64,000 nucleotides of DNA from Pleurodeles waltl (lineage: Eukaryota > Chordata > Amphibia > Caudata > Salamandridae): assembly GCF_031143425.1 (NCBI RefSeq), contig NC_090445.1:1195020691-1195084690 (forward strand), read 5' to 3'. Shown one piece after another: positions 12,668-23,691 of the stretch. The position numbers and the translations under genes are program-made. Under the pieces are notes generated by a model. It was not told where the DNA came from. It saw only the letters and a list, made by a program, of their open reading frames with translations, and ran no database searches. The first letter of the stretch is position 1; every line of letters begins with the position of its first letter.

Positions 12668-12847
12668 GGGGGTTATTACAACTTTGGAGGAGGTGTTAAT
12701 CCGTCCCAAAAGTGACGGTAAAGTGACGGATATACCACCAGCCGTATTACGAGTCCATTATATCCTATGGAACTCGTAATAAGGCTGGTGGTATATCCGT
12801 CACATTTGGGACGGATTAACACCTCCTCCAAAGTTGTAATAACCCCC
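12668..12847. mobile_element. 180-bp near-perfect palindromic MITE
   Basis: Almost the whole element is an inverted repeat. Each arm starts GGGGGTTATTACAACTTTGG and the arms meet near 12755-12765. The left arm has about 12 extra bases (a short duplication around 'gtgacggtaaagtgacgg'). It is flanked by TCA on both sides (12665-12667 and 12848-12850), a 3-bp target duplication. A transcript of either strand would fold into one long hairpin. The ends resemble the GGG-xxx-ATTA-GAC ends of the larger elements in this window, so a Harbinger-related origin is likely. Confidence 0.8.
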
Positions 12848-13574
12848 TCAATGACTTCCTCCTCCATTTTCTCTGCCTTTCCTCATCACAGCCACTTCTC
12901 CATGAACAAAAGATTAAAGGCTTTGAATTGTGCGGGTCCATGCTGAAATTTCAAGTCATACATTCTTCTCCTCAAATTTTCTATTCTCGGAATATGGAAG
13001 GTTCTGCTCAGTCGGAATAGCAATTCTTCATGTTGGATGTGTATTGGTGCCATTGGCTTAGCCACATGTGTAACCCTTTCTTGGCTGCCATTTCCTTAGC
13101 TGGTGTGCCTTTAGGGCTAAAGTTTTCTTCCTTCTTCACTTCTTTCTCCTTTTTCGACAATGGATTTTCCATACTGGTAAAATCTCAGTCACTCTCTTCT
13201 CCGATCTCTCACACTTTTCGGTCATTTGGGTTCAGGGTTTGTCCAACAATACCAGCGCCTTCCTGTCAAAGGTCACCCTATCACAGCGCAGTTAAGGCGT
13301 CAGCTTACCAATCCCTGTGAGGCACCATAATACAACCTCTGAACACTGCCAAAGTTCCTGAACCACTTCTCACTGAATTCTTTGTTTTCTTCTTCTAAAT
13401 AGAAATTTCTGTAACAGCAAGAGTACTACCTACTTTCACACAATGGTAGACCTTCAACCCACAGAGGTCACCGTACTCATCACACTCCTGAGCACCAAGG
13501 AATGAAACACCACCAAGTCCAATTAAAACGATTGTACAAAGAAAATGATGTCCCTTTTTCTTAGTTCGACTGAA
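12848..13574. other. Gene-free stretch
   Basis: Mixed T/C-rich sequence without recognisable coding content. The plus-strand open frame at 13030-13320 has no identifiable motif and is probably fortuitous. Confidence 0.35.
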
Positions 13575-13966
13575 TTTTTTTTTTAAGCATATTTTATTGA
13601 TTTTTCAACAACATAACATTCCCAACCTGGAAGGGAAGATTGGTAGGTCGCAATACATGTTTACATTGTTAATCGTTCTTGGTTACACAGTTTAATTGGT
13701 TGCCCCCCCCCCCATGTTATCTCACCCCCGCCCACCCCTCCTGCTGCATCTTCTAATTGTGTGTTCAACTATTGTGGATGGGCACTCCCATAGGACTAGT
13801 GGTTAGTTTGCATATAGTACTTGTCCATTTATTGAGGTTCTAGTCATCTATTAGTTGTTAGTGTCCAGGTTTATACAGTGCAGTCGGTGTGCTCCTTCTG
13901 GGGGAAGCTGTCATTTCTTCAATTCTCAGACCTTGGGGACTGGGGGTGGGGTGGGGCTGGGGGTTT

Positions 13967-15338
13967 TTAGTACAAGTGTTCGCTGGTGTGTGTGTGTGTG
14001 TGTGTGGGAGGGCTATTGAGAGAACCTTGGCCCATATCCCTTAGACCATCTTCTAACCCCTCCCATGTTCTAGCATTGTCTATTTTACCAATGCCCCTGC
14101 GAGCCTCTCGTATCAACAGTGATCCCTCACAGCGCGCCAATTTTTTCCAGTTCTTGTCAGTTGTGGGCCCTTCGGGTCCTTCCTGCGACAAGTAAGTTCC
14201 CATTTCCCCAGGAGTAGGGCTAGGTCTTGAAATTTACTATTTGTTTTATTTGTACTTTTGTGTGGGAACCAGTGGAGTAGGCAGTGGGCAGGTGTTACTG
14301 GGACCGTCTTCTCTATCACCCTCATCAGTTTAGTGGTGACCCCTCCCAGTATGTCGTGAGCAAGGGACATGTTCAGAACATGTGAAGGAAGTTGGCCCTC
14401 ACCGCCCGCACCTTACACATGCAGCATCAGTAAGCCCAAAAAACGTATTAATGATTCTCAGGGTGAGGTAGGCCCTATGTGGGATATAGAACCCTATCAA
14501 TTTACAACGAGCATTCTTAGTTTGGGAATGTGCTCTAATATCGTCTTCCATGCCCCTTTTGTGATCCCCAGATCTTCCTCCCAGCGAGCTCTCAACTTGT
14601 CCAGTTGCCCCATAGAATCAGTTTGTATTGCTCTGTACAGGCATGTGACAGCTTTGTATGTCCCAGCAGATGTTGTTATATAGCTGCAACTCCGCCGTGT
14701 TGCAGGTTCTTGCCCCCCATTTTTTCACTGTCGGTGGATAGCTGCCATTATCGATCTGTGTAGTAGGAAGTGACCTGGGGGCGCTCTATCTTCTGCCTGA
14801 GCACATCAAATGTAAGTAGGGATGAATCCCCAAATAGTTGTCCAACTGGGTTATGCCCGCTGCAGGCCACTCCCGGATCCCTTGCCACTCCCCTTCTTGC
14901 GGTAATTCTGTCAGCATATGGATTTGAAGGTCTGGGGAGTATGGAGTCTTAGTATGTGACCTTCGCAGTAGCCCAGCATTTTTGGATGACTACGGATTCC
15001 CTCATGCCAGGCCGCAGGCTTTGTCAGATTCACAGTAGCGTTTTAGTAAGTATAGGTAAGGTGGGCACTGAGGGGCTCATGTCCCTACTTGCTGCTTGCC
15101 TGCCCGCTAACTACTTACTGTACCATTGGAGTTGAGCAGCTAAGTAATATGACTCAAAGTCAGGCTTTGCCAGACCTCCTTCCCTGGATGGCTGCTGCAG
15201 GGTAGAGAAGGCTACCCTGTGTCGACTGTTACCCCATATGAAGGACCCCAGTGTGGTATTGAGCTCAGCAAAAAAGGGCCGTGGAATCCAGAGAGGGAGT
15301 GTTCCAAATCGATAGAGGAACCGGGGGAACACCACCAT
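13967..15338 (-). pseudogene. L1-like ORF2 C-terminal region, broken
   Basis: Frame 15338-15111 has the post-reverse-transcriptase signature FPRFLYRFGTLPLWIPRPFF followed by FIWG and the pattern 'EGGLAKPDFESYYLAAQL', well known from the thumb and C-terminal part of L1 and Tx1 ORF2 proteins. Farther downstream, frames at 14370-14113 and 14203-13967 continue the degenerate C-terminus. Several frameshifts separate these blocks. A short (TG)n run at 13986-14005 lies near the end. Confidence 0.6.
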
Positions 15339-15592
15339 CTTCAGCAGCGCTTTACGCCCATGAACCCTTAGTGAGAGCGTTTCCAGAACTCTATGTGGGT
15401 TTTCAGTTTTCTCATTGCCAGTTTTAGGTTTCCCTCAAAGATGTCTAGTGTAGCGTGATATATTTTTACTCCCAGGTAGCTTAAGCATCTAGGTTCCCAT
15501 TATAGTCCTTTGATTACCGCAGGTGGCTGCGTCTCAGGTCTAATAGGGAAGAGGCTTGACTTCTGCCAGTTAACCCTCAGCCCATACACCAT

Positions 15593-16484
15593 TCAAAAAT
15601 CCGGCAGCAATGCTTTCGCCCCGTCTAATTCGCCACGATCGTCTCTCAGCAATAATAAGAGATCATTCGCATATAGCACTATGCGTTGTGGTATCCCCCC
15701 ATCTAGATTTCTCTGTAATGATTGCCTGCTCGGGCCAACCTTGCTAGTGGTTCCATTGCTGTGGCAAACAGAAGGGGCGAGGTGGGGCACCTCTGCCTGG
15801 TTCCCACCTGTACCGCATAACTCTCCGAATATGTGTGCCTTATATGGACCTGTGCTGTTGGGGTTGTATATATTAGCTTCTTCCATCGCACAAATCCTGG
15901 TCCCAAACCCATGTGCAGCATAACTCCATACAGGTAGTCCCATTCTAGGCTATCGAAAGCTTTCTCTATATCTACTGTCATTACGACTGCCCCCTCCAGC
16001 CCCTGCCCGTTCCCTTCCATTATAGTCAGCATTTTTCTTATATTTTGTACTGTGTTACAACCTGGAATAAAGCCCTCTTGGTCTGGGTGTATGATTTGTG
16101 GTAGTAGAGGGAGGAGTCTAGTGGCAAGAACTTTGCTCAGTATCTTATAGTCAGTATTAAGCATAGAGAGCGGTCTATATGCTGTCACGTCTGTTGCTCG
16201 CTTCCCTTGTTTCAAGAGTGGTATTACTGTAGCTTCTCGCGTGATGTTCGGGAGATACCCGATTGCCCAGCTGCCTTGAAGACGTCCAATAGCCAGGGAC
16301 CTATCTCTGTAGCACATGTAGCGTAGCATTCTATTGGTAACCCATCTGACCCCGAGGTCTTGCCTTTTGCGAGCTCTGTAGTTGCTGCATGGATTTCCTG
16401 CGTGGTAATATCAGTACCCAGAGCTTCTGCTTCGTCAATTGTCACCCTGGGGAGTGCTACTTCTACCAGATACACCTGCACCAT
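15593..16484 (-). pseudogene. L1-like reverse transcriptase domain, broken
   Basis: Two overlapping frames (16484-16224 and 16329-15703) plus a third (15943-15593) cover the RT core. Seen in order: TSGSDGLPIECY (finger region), YRPLSMLNTDYKILSKVLA, a HPDQEGFIPG block, VDIEKAFDSLEW (motif A with the first catalytic Asp), SPLLFATAMEPLA (motif B-like, with GTRQRCPTSP in place of the usual QGCPLSP), and YANDLLLLL in place of Y-A/V-D-D (motif C). The enzyme would have copied element RNA at the nick made by the endonuclease. The changed catalytic box and the frameshifts make this copy inactive. Confidence 0.8.
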
Positions 16485-16780
16485 AGTGCTGTTTAAGTAT
16501 ACTTTAATCGTATATAGTGTTGTCTAGTATTACAGGAAGTGGCTGTTAATTTCCGCTTCGGTATATAGAGATTTCCCCTCCTCAGTGTGTGCTTCCACTC
16601 TGGGCATTCCCCATTTTGTCAGGTTGGTCAGCCATGCTAGTAAGCAGCTGGAGTGGTCACCTTCTGCATGGGTTTTTTTTCCAAGTAGGCCCTATAATCA
16701 TAAGAGCGGAGCCTCTCTGTCTGTGTTGCCACCTTCTCTCTGGCCTCCCACAGCTCTGCCTGTACCTCTGGGTGCTCATG

Positions 16781-17756
16781 TCACCTTTGGTCTACCCCCC
16801 TCAGTTTGTCCTCGGCTTCCCTAAGTTCCTGCAGTAATGTTTTCCGAATTCCTTGCACAGCAGATAAGCAGTGTCCTCTAAGCACTACCATAAATGCATG
16901 TGGTGAAGTTGTGGTACCCGCATTATCTGCAAAATAGAAGCCAATTTTCTCTTTACGGGCGGTCTGGAATGATGGGTCCTCTAATGTCTCAGGTAATAGT
17001 CTCCAAGTGGGCATTTGAGCCACTGCTTGGCTCCATCTGAGGTGCATTAATACTGGGTTGTGGTCTGATAAGGTTTGAGTGAGATATTCAGTGTCCTGTA
17101 CCTGAGGTAGTATGTAGTATTCTCGTAGTGCATAAGAACGTGTTGAGTTGCACGTGTAATTAATGCATGTGAGAGAAATAAGAGTAGTCCTGGGCATGGG
17201 AGTACTTGTGTCTCCAGGAATCCACTAGTGCCCCGGGCTTTTGCCAGTCCCTTCGCCCTCCAGCTACACAGTGTGTGGGGTAGTTGACCAGCGAGGGTGT
17301 GATCTATCTAGGTGGGGGTCTGCTATGCAGTTAGAATCTCCCCTGATAATTGCGTCATGTATTAGGTAGGAAGACAGCTTGGTGGATAATTTTGCCAGGA
17401 ATGATAGTTGGCCTGTATTTGGCCCATATACATTTATGATAGAGATGTCTTGTCTGTTGAGTTTACCCATGACTGCCACATTTCTGCCCTCTGGATCCAC
17501 GACTGAGCTATAAAGCAAGAATGGTACTCCTGCCCCCACCCAAATCAGTGCCCCCCCAGCAAAGTCTGAGTATGTGGTATAATACTCTTGTTCCCTCCAC
17601 CTCCGCTGCAGCACCGCCCTCTCTTTGGCCGTCATATGTTTTTCTTGAAGTAGGGCTCTGTGAAATCCCCGGAGTTTTAGGTACGAGAATATATATATAT
17701 ATATATATATATCTTTTTGCTAAGGAATGTATTCCCCGGACATTCCAGGAGATCAT
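16781..17756 (-). pseudogene. L1-like AP endonuclease domain, broken by a (TA)n tract
   Basis: The N-terminus SWNVRGIHSLAKR (frame 17756-17508) is the standard start of L1 ORF2 endonucleases. Frame 17635-17264 continues with INVYGPNTGQ and a degenerate D-S-N block (IIRGDSNCIAD) at the usual GDFN position. Frame 17197-16781 carries LSDHNPVLMHLRW, the SDH active-site motif. The expected segment between the first two blocks is interrupted by a (TA)n run at 17689-17712, translated as repeated Tyr-Ile, with a frame change after it. The remainder fits the endonuclease family well. Confidence 0.75.
17689..17712. repeat. (TA)n microsatellite inside L1 endonuclease
   Basis: About 12 TA dinucleotides lie within the endonuclease coding region of the minus-strand L1-like element and disrupt its frame. 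Confidence 0.9.
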
Positions 17757-18450
17757 TTTGTAGTTGGTCTCAGGTGCCCTGTCGATGTATTAGCCTGTTT
17801 GAATGCCTTCATTGCCCTCGCCCCTAGTTTGTCTGAGAGTGAAGCCCATCTCATAGATGCATGAATCCCCCCAACTAATAAGAACTTCCAACTCCCATTC
17901 CCCTGGATAAGAAGAATAACCCCTCCCATCCAAACTTTTACATAACAGATAACCAAAACTTTCTTGTAGGGGAGACTTAACATAGTGGCGCCCTTGGCCA
18001 ACGACTCATGCACCCATCAGCCCTTCAATTAAGCTGGAGTGCTATGTGCACTGGTAAGGCAGTACACATCGTGCATTGACTTAGATATTGTTCTACTAAG
18101 TATAGCATTACGTGACGAGTATCCTTTTCACCCGGAGGTGGGCCCCCAAAATCAATAGTGGAATTGACTTACATCAGATCATCTGCTGAGGAGTCGTAAA
18201 GAAACGTGTCCCCTCCAGGGTGATCACCCTTAAAACGTGCCGGGAATTGCATGGAATACGAGATTCCCATTTACAGCAGCCTCTTCTTCGCGTCCATAAA
18301 GGCTGCCCTTTGCCGCTGGACCTTACAGGAGGATCGGAGAAGATCATAATTCTGCTCGTCTCAAGAATGATGGTGCCCAGCTCCTTGGCCTGTTTCAGGA
18401 TGTGGTCTCGATCTTTTAAAACAACAGTTGATCCACCAGTGGCCTAGGGG

Positions 18451-18960
18451 TCATCCCCGGAGGCAGTGGCCTCGCCGGAACTTGTGTGCTCTTTCTAGTG
18501 CAAAAAAGGCAGATAGGCCCGTTGGTGCTATCTCAGTGCACAACCATTCTTCCAGGAATGTGATCATGTTGTCCCCCTCCAAGTGCTCCGGCATTCCAAC
18601 TATTCGGATATCGTTGCGTTGCAAACTGTTTTCTGCGTCGTCAGCTTTGGCCTCCAATACTTTCATGCGTGTTTCCTGCGTGACTAGATGAGCACAGGCA
18701 GCTGTCGGCTCTGGGGTGACCTCCGACATAGCTCTCTCGTTGGTGGCAACTCTTTCAGCCAGGCGTTTATGGTCATCTCGCAACAGTCCTAGGTTTGAGC
18801 TCAGAGAGCCTATTTTAGTTTCTAAGGCTTCTCGTGAGGCTGTGATCGCCTGCAATATGTCATGTAGTGATGGGGTCACTGAGCCCAAAATTTCAGTAGT
18901 GGCGGTATCCGGTTGTGTCCAACCAGGGAGTGCCTTACAGGACATGCTTCTAGCTTCCAA
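18451..18960 (-). pseudogene. L1-like ORF1 protein (RNA-binding, coiled-coil)
   Basis: A 169-codon minus-strand frame starts at the Met at 18960 and has the two-part layout of L1 ORF1p. An N-terminal helical region rich in Leu/Glu/Arg heptads (residues about 40-115) would form the trimeric coiled coil. It is followed by the start of the RNA-recognition part, with the hallmark RNDIRIVGMPE (residues about 118-130) and a FLEEWLC block. The C-terminal half is missing through a stop or frameshift after residue 169; weak homologous sequence continues to about 18,000. ORF1p coats element RNA and acts as a nucleic-acid chaperone. Confidence 0.75.
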
Positions 18961-19866
18961 TGCACGCTTGTGGGAATACTTGCTGATGCTCTTGTAATGT
19001 TAATGAGGATCTGCCCTAGTCTTTCAGCAGGACTCCATTCCCATGATATGGGTCCGTGTTAGTCCCATGGATGTGGCCTCTTTGCTTGATGTCCAGTAGG
19101 CCTCTGGTCGTCCCCTACCAGTGTGCGCTGTCGTTCGCGTATTTCTCGGGCTTGCTCGTGGCTATCAGGCCTCCTGTGGTCGCCTCACAGCTGGCTAAGC
19201 TCAGGGTATTACGGCAGTGTGCAACGCACTGATATGGTCTTGGCCTTCATGTGTGTGGGTGCGCTTGGCTCTACTTCTGTTGACCCCCACAGCTGTATTG
19301 CGGCTCAACCTGTGTCTCCCGCGCTGCAAACCAGCTCCAATGCTTCTGAGTAGTATGTCCAGCGCCGCAGCGGCACCTCTCCTCTGTCCCGGGGCTTTAG
19401 TATTTTCCCCAATATCTCCTCAGGTATCCCCCTTCACTGACAGATCCTCTAATTCAGCTGTGCCACCTCGCCAGACCCGCAGTTTACGCTTCCCTCGCTG
19501 CTGGAGTCTCTGCCGCTCACCCTTCGCTCTTCTGTTAGCCGTATCCAAGCTCGTGTCACTCATCGCTCAGTTGCCAGCAGAATAGGAAAACATCCACCAT
19601 TGCACTGAATCAAGCACATGTCCATATTGACACTGAAATAGTATTAACTCCCTCAGGCCATCATCGACCAGTCCATGCACCAAACAGACGGGGAGCAACC
19701 TTCATCAGCTAACATAGCTTTAAAAGAGGGTACCTTCTTGAATGCAGCCACTGTAGCTCAAGCACAAATTGAGCCCTTGGAAGTCCTTATCCCTCAACTA
19801 CAGCCTGAAGAAAGAATGTCACATCCATCAGCTTGATCCGTCACTACAGCCTCTGCATCCTTACAA

Positions 19867-20570
19867 GTGTCAGCAACAGCCCAAATAGAAACCCAAAATA
19901 GTTCTAGTCATCAAGAATTAAGTTCTACAAGAGACCATCAGATGCCTATTAAGTCTTCAATAGATCAGAAGATATATAGCTCAAAAGCATCAGATCAGCG
20001 TAGGAAACGAGCGGCATCACAACATGACGGTCCAGATAAAAGTGGGGCTAGCTCAATATTTCTACAACCCCTTCAAAGTGGAGGAAGATTAGTCTGCATA
20101 GCAAACACTCTCAGCGACACCACTCCTAGATTGGTTTTAAGATTTACTGTTTCTGTTGCAAGCAGCAACCTGCAGAAAATTAAACCGGAAACCAAGGCAC
20201 TACAATATAATAAGTGGGAGGCCCACAAACTGGCAAAAAGAAAGGCAACTTGCCTCTGAGGTTGCTATATCGCCCAAGCGAAGAAAATCAAGATCCAAAA
20301 TATAAAACATTGAGATTGGAACACTCACTTAGGAGTGCGCGCTCCAATGCTTGTATCCTCATGAAGCCGAAAAACATCTCATGGGGCAATTTTGACACCC
20401 TAAATAGAGGAAACATAATGCGGTTATTGGCTAAACTTCCGTCACTGAAGCATCTCAAATCTACAGATTTGGTCTCAGTTAAATTTGACCCCATTGAAGA
20501 CCCAAATGGTCTGGAATACACATTAACACAATGGCGATCAGAAGCTATAGCCCATTCAATTTTAGCATGA
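19867..20570 (+). pseudogene. LINE ORF1-like region
   Basis: Two overlapping frames (19867-20259 and 20214-20570) precede the endonuclease. The first is Ser/Gln/Lys-rich. The second is basic and carries the block GNIMRLLAKLPSLKHLK followed by LTQWRSEAIAHSILA. Position and basic character fit an ORF1 nucleic-acid-binding protein, but no zinc-knuckle or RRM signature is visible, so the function is inferred from position. Confidence 0.4.
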
Positions 20571-20882
20571 GCAGATCATTTTGAATCATGGGGTATCAAC
20601 ATCTCAGACCAAACAGCAGTGCGCTATCCCTTCCCTTTAACACAATCACCTAAACGCATTCCTAATTCAACGCAGCCATCTCAATCCTACAGGCCGCAAG
20701 AGGTCCCCCAATTAGTACTGAAGATGCAGCAGAACCAGCATCAGCAGACATTCCGAACCAAAACTAATGGGCTTGGCTCGCTTCATCACTAAATCCACCA
20801 GGAGGGTGACTGTGAACCTCCGGGGCGGGGGTTTAAACCAGAGACATTTTTCCACCTTCTTTCAAGGAATATTGTTTGTGCC

Positions 20883-21629
20883 AAAATGCTATTTCAAGAC
20901 GGAACGCTGCCAAAAAACTGGCAGTCATATGACTTAATAGCATTACAAGAAACATGGCTGTTGGAGCCGCTGCCATTGGTTGGATACACACACTTTCATT
21001 TTGAGGCAGAAAAACCGGCAACGTTTTGGGTAGACGGCAGGGTAGGCTTGCAGTTTACATAGCCATGCCACTAAACATCATGACTAAACAACTTTTATCC
21101 ACATAACCAGGCATTCAAATGCTAAAACTGAGTAATTGTAAATTTCACAAAATTACCAGAGTAATACTATGCAACGTCTATGCACACCCCAATACCGAGG
21201 AGAAGCAGCTTTACTCTAAATTGGTAACGGCATTAACAGAGACAAGATTTATAAATCCCACCTGGGAGATAATCCTGAATGGGGTTTCAACACTAATTTA
21301 TTCCACCATATAGAATACAATGATAAAATATCTATTGATACGTATTTTGGAATATTTCAACACAGCATTGCCAAGCAGGTAAATGTTGCAATGACAAAAG
21401 CGAGCGATCACCCTTCACGTTGGAGCACTTCGGGCTGAGGATAATCAATGGTAGAACGCAGGACGATGTCCACTCTAATTACACCTACTTTGGTCTAAAG
21501 GCACGCTCATATCTGGATTACACAGTCCTGTCACTTGCGTTAATGCCCTTGTTAAGCATATTCGAGATTGTCTTTAACACTTTAAGCGACCATGAACTCC
21601 AGCAAATCACTCTTAATCTAAACCTTTGA
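20883..21629 (+). pseudogene. LINE endonuclease domain, broken
   Basis: From 20883 the translation reads WQSYDLIALQETWL, the LQET active-site block of apurinic-type LINE endonucleases. It continues with VILCNVYAHPN (21150-21200), a degraded NPTWEIILNGV at the usual GDFN position, YLDYTVLS (the DY substrate-binding block) and TLSDHELQQITLNL (SDH block, near 21580-21620). Several frameshifts separate them. The Asp of GDF(N) is replaced, so this copy would be inactive even if the frames were intact. Confidence 0.7.
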
Positions 21630-21845
21630 AGCATGCCCAAGCACCAGTCGACACTGACCTTCTTAAATCAACTAATTTAAAAGGACTAATGTGGTCCAGT
21701 GACATGATAGCCGGTCTTTCGAGTTGGGTTAAGAATCTGCTAGATCAAGCAAGCACTTCAGCAACTAGCCATAAGGAATGTTTGAATGCTTTTCTTAAGA
21801 TCGTGCAGTTAAAGGCTGTTGTGTAACACACCAGCAAGCTGGTAG

Positions 21846-22999
21846 ATGTACTCCAGCCCTCTAGATAAAAACTCATATTTTAAAGAAAGAGCTCAAAAGA
21901 GCAATTCCAGGCTCAAGAAAGTAACCGCTCAAGTAACAACATGGGAGTCAATAAAACAGCTCAGGGAGCAATACAAAAAACAGATTTGGGAGGAGTGGAG
22001 GCTCAGCAAGGAGTCATTTTGGTCAAGGCTTATCTATAGCTCAATGAAAGCAAACATCAGCCTGTTTTGGGAGACGGTAAATGCTTTAGTACGTCCCCCC
22101 TGGCTAACAAATAGCTCATATGTTTCAGAAGAATCCTGGGTTATGCATTTGAATAGCACCTTTTCTAATAATCTTGCCCCAGATGCGCAAAGGCTATTAA
22201 ATCAACAAAATGCTGCCAGCAAGTCAATTGTGGCCCAATTCGTCTACTCAAATTCTCAGTAGGAAGAACAAAGTAGAAATTAAACTTGCGAGCGGCACTC
22301 TACAAGACATGTGCCTCAGTACATGTTATTCTCTGAATGAGATAGAACGGATTATAAAAGAAGGACGGTCTAATAGAGTCCCAGGCCCAAATGGCATTCC
22401 ACAGGCCATTTTTAAATTAGACCCTCAGTATTGGGCAAGTACCCTGTCGTCTTTTTTCAGAGAAGTCGCAGGGTCCATCCCAATGAGCTGGAGAGGATAA
22501 ATAATACATCCAATCTGCAAAGGCGCAGACCGATTATCTGCAGAAAAATATAGGCTTATTGCATTAATTGATGTTGAAGCAAAGTATTATGCCTCACTGA
22601 TTTTACAAGAACTAACGCAGCGGTTGAGTACTAATAATCTGATGCCAATCAAACAATATTTAGAAGGGGCTTCGGCATAAGCACCAACATCCTTGCACTC
22701 ACAATGCTGGCATATAAATGCAAGTGACAGAGGAAGAAATTGTATCTTTGCTTTGTCGATTTTAAAGTGGCATTTGACTGAGTTGATCAAGGGCTCTTAT
22801 GGTGTAATCTTAAGAAAATTAGCATTCCTGTCACTCTCTTACAAGCCACTGAAGATCCCTACAAGGATCTAGGTCAAATTAGGCAATGGCTCCAGGTTAT
22901 CAAGGAAAATTCTTACTGAAAAAGGGCTGAATCAAGGGTGTGCGCTGGCTCCTCTTCTCTTTAATCTGTATATGGCAGACCTATCCATTGGACTAGATG
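21846..22999 (+). pseudogene. LINE reverse transcriptase, N-terminal part, cut by DIRS
   Basis: Frames at 21846-22262 and 22210-22500 cover the linker and fingers, with SNRVPGPNGIPQAIFKL matching the conserved P-G-P-D-G-I-P block (Asp replaced by Asn). From 22,500 broken frames give KYRLIALIDVEAKYYA, then 'NKLYLCFVDFKVAFD' (motif A, about 22,735-22,785), and GLNQGCALAPLLFNLYMADL (motif B, 22,925-22,985). The frame is then cut at 22,999/23,000 by the left end of the DIRS element. Motif C lies on the other side. Confidence 0.75.
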
Positions 23000-23035
23000 A
23001 ACGAGTTACTTACCTTCGGTAACGACTTTTCTGGT

Positions 23036-23212
23036 GGATACATTAGCTACCTGTGGATTCCTCACCTAATGAATACTCCCATGGCGCCAGCATTCAACGG
23101 AAATCTTCTTCCTAGCTTCTGCACGTCGACGAGGACGTCACATTAGCCCACGCGACGCCGTCTGACGTCATACAGGCAATAAGAGGTCCTCGCCGACGTG
23201 CCGACGTCAGTA
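23036..23212. repeat. DIRS left inverted terminal repeat
   Basis: About 175 bp matches the reverse complement of 28778-28948 with few differences. It is rich in CpG and contains a series of GACGTC/ACGTCG motifs. The outermost 36 bases (23000-23035) are not shared with the right end; their complement appears in the left half of the internal complementary region. Confidence 0.9.
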
Positions 23213-23387
23213 CCAACATTTTTTACGTGCATGAGAACAATAACCCAATGCAATGAAAGATCAAGGCAACATCCCATAACATTGTAAATCACACAACATT
23301 GCAATAAAGTGGTTGTAGATTTAATATAATTCTTTTTTTTCTTCTTTTAAATCAAAACAAATATATACTAATTATGTAAATACACAA

Positions 23388-23390
<3 letters not shown>

Positions 23391-23426
<36 letters not shown>
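23391..23426. repeat. (TA)n microsatellite
   Basis: About 17 TA units lie between the left terminal repeat and the internal complementary region of the DIRS element. Confidence 0.9.
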
Positions 23427-23430
<4 letters not shown>

Positions 23431-23536
23431 CAAGTATCCATATATACAAAATCTATTGCAGTCTTGAAGACCAAGAGGAGCACACTCCAGGATTACTTGG
23501 TAAGACCAAAAAGGCAATGGGGAGGCGGGTGGGACC

Positions 23537-23647
23537 GTGAGGAATCCACAGGTAGCTAATGTATCCACCAGAAAAGTCGTTACCGAAGGTAAGTAACTCG
23601 TTCTTCAGATGGATACAACTACCTGTGGATTCCTCACCTAATGAATA
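23537..23647. repeat. DIRS internal complementary region
   Basis: The left half (23537-23602) is the reverse complement of the element's left end, including the unique 36 bases. The right half (23603-23647) is the reverse complement of the right end. The junction reads CTCGTT/CTTCAG. In the DIRS model this segment joins the two ends during synthesis of a circular DNA intermediate, so its agreement with both termini supports the boundaries 23000 and 28958. Confidence 0.88.
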
Positions 23648-23691
23648 GAGTCCCAAAGCAGTACCACGCCCGGTGGTGGGTGCCTAAATGG

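Larger units (their letters stand above)
13575..19600 (-). mobile_element. L1-like (Tx1/L1 type) LINE, old and damaged
   Basis: On the minus strand the order ORF1 (18960-18451), endonuclease (17756-16781), reverse transcriptase (16484-15593) and C-terminal domain (15338-about 13970) is that of an L1-type element. The 3' end is marked by a poly-T run at 13575-13584, which is poly-A on the element strand. Total length is about 6 kb, close to full length. ORF2 is broken by several frameshifts and stops and by a (TA)n tract inside the endonuclease. The 5' boundary near 19,600 abuts the start of a plus-strand LINE and is approximate. ACTGAAT occurs at both edges, but 7 bp is too short to call a target duplication. 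Confidence 0.75.
19620..22999 (+). mobile_element. LINE (non-LTR, EN+RT type), 5' part, split by DIRS
   Basis: The 5' part of a plus-strand non-LTR retrotransposon runs from about 19,620 to 22,999, resumes at 28,959-about 29,397 and again at about 32,937-33,960. Net length is about 4.8 kb. Order: ORF1-like frame, endonuclease, reverse transcriptase, C-terminal zinc-knuckle. It differs from the Tx1/L1 types elsewhere in the window, and its clade is unknown to me (CR1- or I-like are possible). Every domain carries stops and frameshifts, so the copy is old; both insertions came later. Confidence 0.7.

Noticed and set aside
13565..19605. ACTGAAT at both edges of the minus-strand L1 as a target duplication
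   Set aside because: Only 7 bp, and the 5' edge of the element is uncertain, so chance is a reasonable explanation.
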